Shown: positions 61,701 to 64,000 of the stretch, piece by piece
Layout of the letters: each line of letters starts with the position of its first letter
Numbering within the stretch: position 1 is the first letter of the stretch
NCBI GenBank assembly: GCA_019843655.1
Contig: JACDQD010000103.1
Span: 1,426,001 to 1,490,000, forward strand
Source: Lethocerus indicus
Lineage: Eukaryota > Arthropoda > Insecta > Hemiptera > Belostomatidae
Length of the DNA: 64,000 nucleotides
Direction of reading: 5' to 3'
Notes under the pieces: generated by a model
The model's input: the letters and a program-made list of their open reading frames with translations, nothing else
Database searches by the model: none
What the model was told of the DNA's origin: nothing
Position numbers and translations under genes: made by a program

Positions 61701-63142
61701 GTATGGAGAGACGTTGATGTTAACAAATTTCAAGTGAAATGAACATGTTTTGATCTTGCCTCTTCCGCTAAACTTTCGCATAGTCATTCTTCAATGCCTT
61801 TGGGTTTCAATTATATTCAGCGCTCTTAAAAACTTAAGGAAAACTCAATACTCTGAAATGAACGACTCGTCATCGCCGGGAAGATTAGTACTCAAATATT
61901 CATCCAATTTGCTCCGTGATTAGGTTTGCAAATTTAGCACCGGAAGAAGACAATGACCAAGTAAATTGACGGGTAAAAAGGTCCGAGCCATTCAGAAACC
62001 AAATTATAAGGTCACAGAGGCGTAGTAGATAGACAAATAAATTTTCTACAAAGCGAAACCCCACGTTCAATTATGTCATACGGTGCTGTAACGACCACAG
62101 GCTTAATAAATATTTTAAATTATTATAGTGTTCTAAATGAATATAAATATAAACATGGTAAATACTGTAGGATCAGTCACGTCTGAGTGCAATGTTACTT
62201 TAATCGTGTTATTATAATGTATACAATTTTATTATATGTATACTTTTTTAATAATTTATTAAATGATTGTAACAGTCAAATCAATTTTAAATCTTTCGTT
62301 ATTTCTGGGTACGATCCAGTTAGGGAAAATGCAGAAGCCCAGGCCGCTCCAGGCGGTGTCTCCGTCCAATTTCGAATTTGAATGTTCATTTGTTAATAAC
62401 TTAAACACAATTCGCCGCTACCGCGTCCCTCGGAGGGTCCGGTAAAACTGAAATTCTAGCCCGTATCCGGGAGGCACATTTGCAATTAAATTCGATATTT
62501 ACACATTCCTATCAGGTATCTCCCCGGGCGGGCAAGTTTGGTGGGGACGGCCGGTGGGCTTGCGGTAGACCCCAAGGAGTATTTACATAGCTTCCCCTTT
62601 CATAATTGGTTCCACCCTCCCCGCTGTCCGTTTTCCACCCGTCTTGAATTAATATCCACGACCGGTTCTAACTGAAATCGACCACTTCATTCGGGATTTC
62701 AAATCCAGGACTCATCGGCCGACCGCATTCCTGACTTAATTCCCCCGGTTGACTCCCCTCGGGCGTTTCAACGCTGAGGACCAGTTTCAATTGGGCGTTC
62801 GTATGGTAATGAGCCTGAATAATTTCATTGGCACAGATGTATAACGAAATACAATAACTCGAATTGTTAAAATCGTCCAATAGTCAAAATAAAATATATC
62901 ACGAAAATTAACGATAAGTTAGATTTGTTTAATTTTCAAAATTATTATTCTCCAGATGTAAAATACTGCGAATGCCTCCCGTAGTAGTCCAATATCATTT
63001 AGTATGCGTTCTGTACGCCTCCGGTTCCAGAAACTTCTTCCATAGTGCGGCAGTTTTATCGATCGTTCAAAAGGATAAGTTACGACTAGGGATGCGGACA
63101 ATTATTTATTTCCTCCCTTGGTCTTCTTGGTGAGGTCGTTCC

Positions 63143-63162
63143 GGGGGGGGGTGGGGGGTGGG
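63143..63162 (+). repeat. G-rich tract, G-quadruplex candidate
   Basis: Nine G, T, six G, T, three G. With the long first run able to supply two G-tracts, it fits a quadruplex with single-base loops. Confidence -1.
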
Positions 63163-64000
63163 AGGTTGGTTGAGTGAGGCACCTTCCACGTATCCGAGGT
63201 GCGGGACACGTAGCCGATATAATCGGGCTAACGGGATTTGATAGAGCCCGTGTTATACGAGCGATCCGTGCCGGGAGACATTGCACCGACTTTACCGTCC
63301 CCGGCACCTAACCTGATTATATCGCCCTCTGTACCTGACTTTCTATCCGACTCTCGCTAACGTGGCCGCTCAATAAAATATCTGTTTGCCGGCAAAGGGA
63401 ATCGAAGGAGCGAGACGGGTGTCATAATTCGGATGGAATTGGTACCCCATTAACAATTTGCCGGCACCTCTGGAACCGTCTAAGCAGTGTACATGCGGTA
63501 ATGTTTAATGGAAACATAGCCGGCTTACTGAAACAGAAAATACAACGATCCGTCTCTGTGTCTTCCACGAAATAACCTTAAGCATCCAAAATGAGAAGAA
63601 TTAAAAAAACTGTATAACCATACAAACATGTTTATGATATATGCTACGACATAAATTCCTATAAACTGTTCCCATTATTTTCACACTTCTAGTACTAAGG
63701 ATAAGATAATGTTTTAATACGTTGGAACAATGTTCGACCAGTAACTCCATAGTCCAGAATAATAAAATCGTTCAAATAATCTATTCTGTTAGTTATTCTA
63801 TATGTTCCATCGTTTTTAAATATCTATTAGCGTGTGCAATAATAAAATAAAATTGTAAATTGCAGATAAAACATAAAATAACCATTTAAAAGTCTCATAA
63901 AATATGCTTCTATTTATTATTAGATTCGTTGGTATATTATTTTTATAAACGTGATTTGAAAAAAAATGTAAAGTAGAAATGATAACTTTGATGCTATTCG

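Larger units (their letters stand above)
22442..64000 (+). other. Probable downstream intron (partial) of the D2-like receptor gene
   Basis: No frame after the donor resembles the expected continuation: Tyr of DRY, intracellular loop 2, or TM4 to TM7 with a CWxP motif. The next exon should therefore lie beyond 64000, making this intron at least about 41.5 kb. Long introns are common in neuronal receptor genes of arthropods. The stretch contains simple repeats, hairpins, G-rich tracts and GC-rich islands but no recognisable nested gene. Confidence -1.
53301..64000. other. Gene-free stretch to the window end
   Basis: Islands at about 53400-53660, 54100-54720, 55320-55600, 56640-57040, 57380-57620, 58220-58740, 59320-59560, 59780-60200, 61360-61620, 62380-62800 and 63120-63540. 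A mirror repeat, an (AC)n tract and a G-rich tract are listed separately. The last 450 bases are AT-rich. No frame resembles TM4-TM7 of the receptor or any other family I recognise. Confidence -1.

Overview
The window looks like one stretch of a large, repeat-poor animal nuclear genome, almost certainly from an insect or another arthropod. It is nearly all non-coding. The only host coding sequence I can recognise is a single 110-bp exon at 22332-22441 (+ strand). It encodes the extracellular loop 1 / transmembrane helix 3 segment of a D2-like dopamine receptor (insect Dop2R type). The exon ends inside the DRY motif at a textbook splice donor. No neighbouring receptor exon could be found on either side, so the exon probably sits between two very long introns: at least about 22 kb upstream and at least about 41.5 kb downstream. 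Wording close to insect D2-like receptors is the basis for the arthropod call; I cannot name the species.

Layout. 1-7957: AT-rich DNA with GC-rich islands and a long polypurine tract near 2221-2315. 7958-8740: a 5'-truncated Jockey-clade non-LTR retrotransposon (minus strand), whose C-terminal reverse-transcriptase coding end is open and which is bracketed by a 9-bp putative target-site duplication. 8919-9094: a repeat unit with a tandem duplication of about 71-bp period; its 27-bp leader recurs at 41564-41590. 9095-22331: intron with many short GC-rich islands. 22332-22441: the receptor exon. 22442-64000: intron with microsatellites, (TA)n at 28534 and (CT)n at 50507 being the longest, several perfect hairpins and palindromes, G-rich tracts, and a minihelix carrying an RNA polymerase III B-box-like core at 45306-45343.

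The overall texture is a mosaic: GC-rich, CpG-containing islands of a few hundred bases recur every 1-2 kb in AT-rich DNA, often with TAATTA-type cores at their edges. This may reflect regulatory or conserved non-coding DNA, but only cross-species alignment could show that. No tRNA, rRNA, CRISPR, operon or other multi-gene system is present. Nearly all short open frames in the window look like chance frames in non-coding DNA, and I have not annotated them. I did not find a convincing undescribed system; the best leads are the minihelix at 45306, the paired hairpins at 26140-26218, the locally duplicated element at 52794/53212, and the two-locus repeat at 8919/41564.
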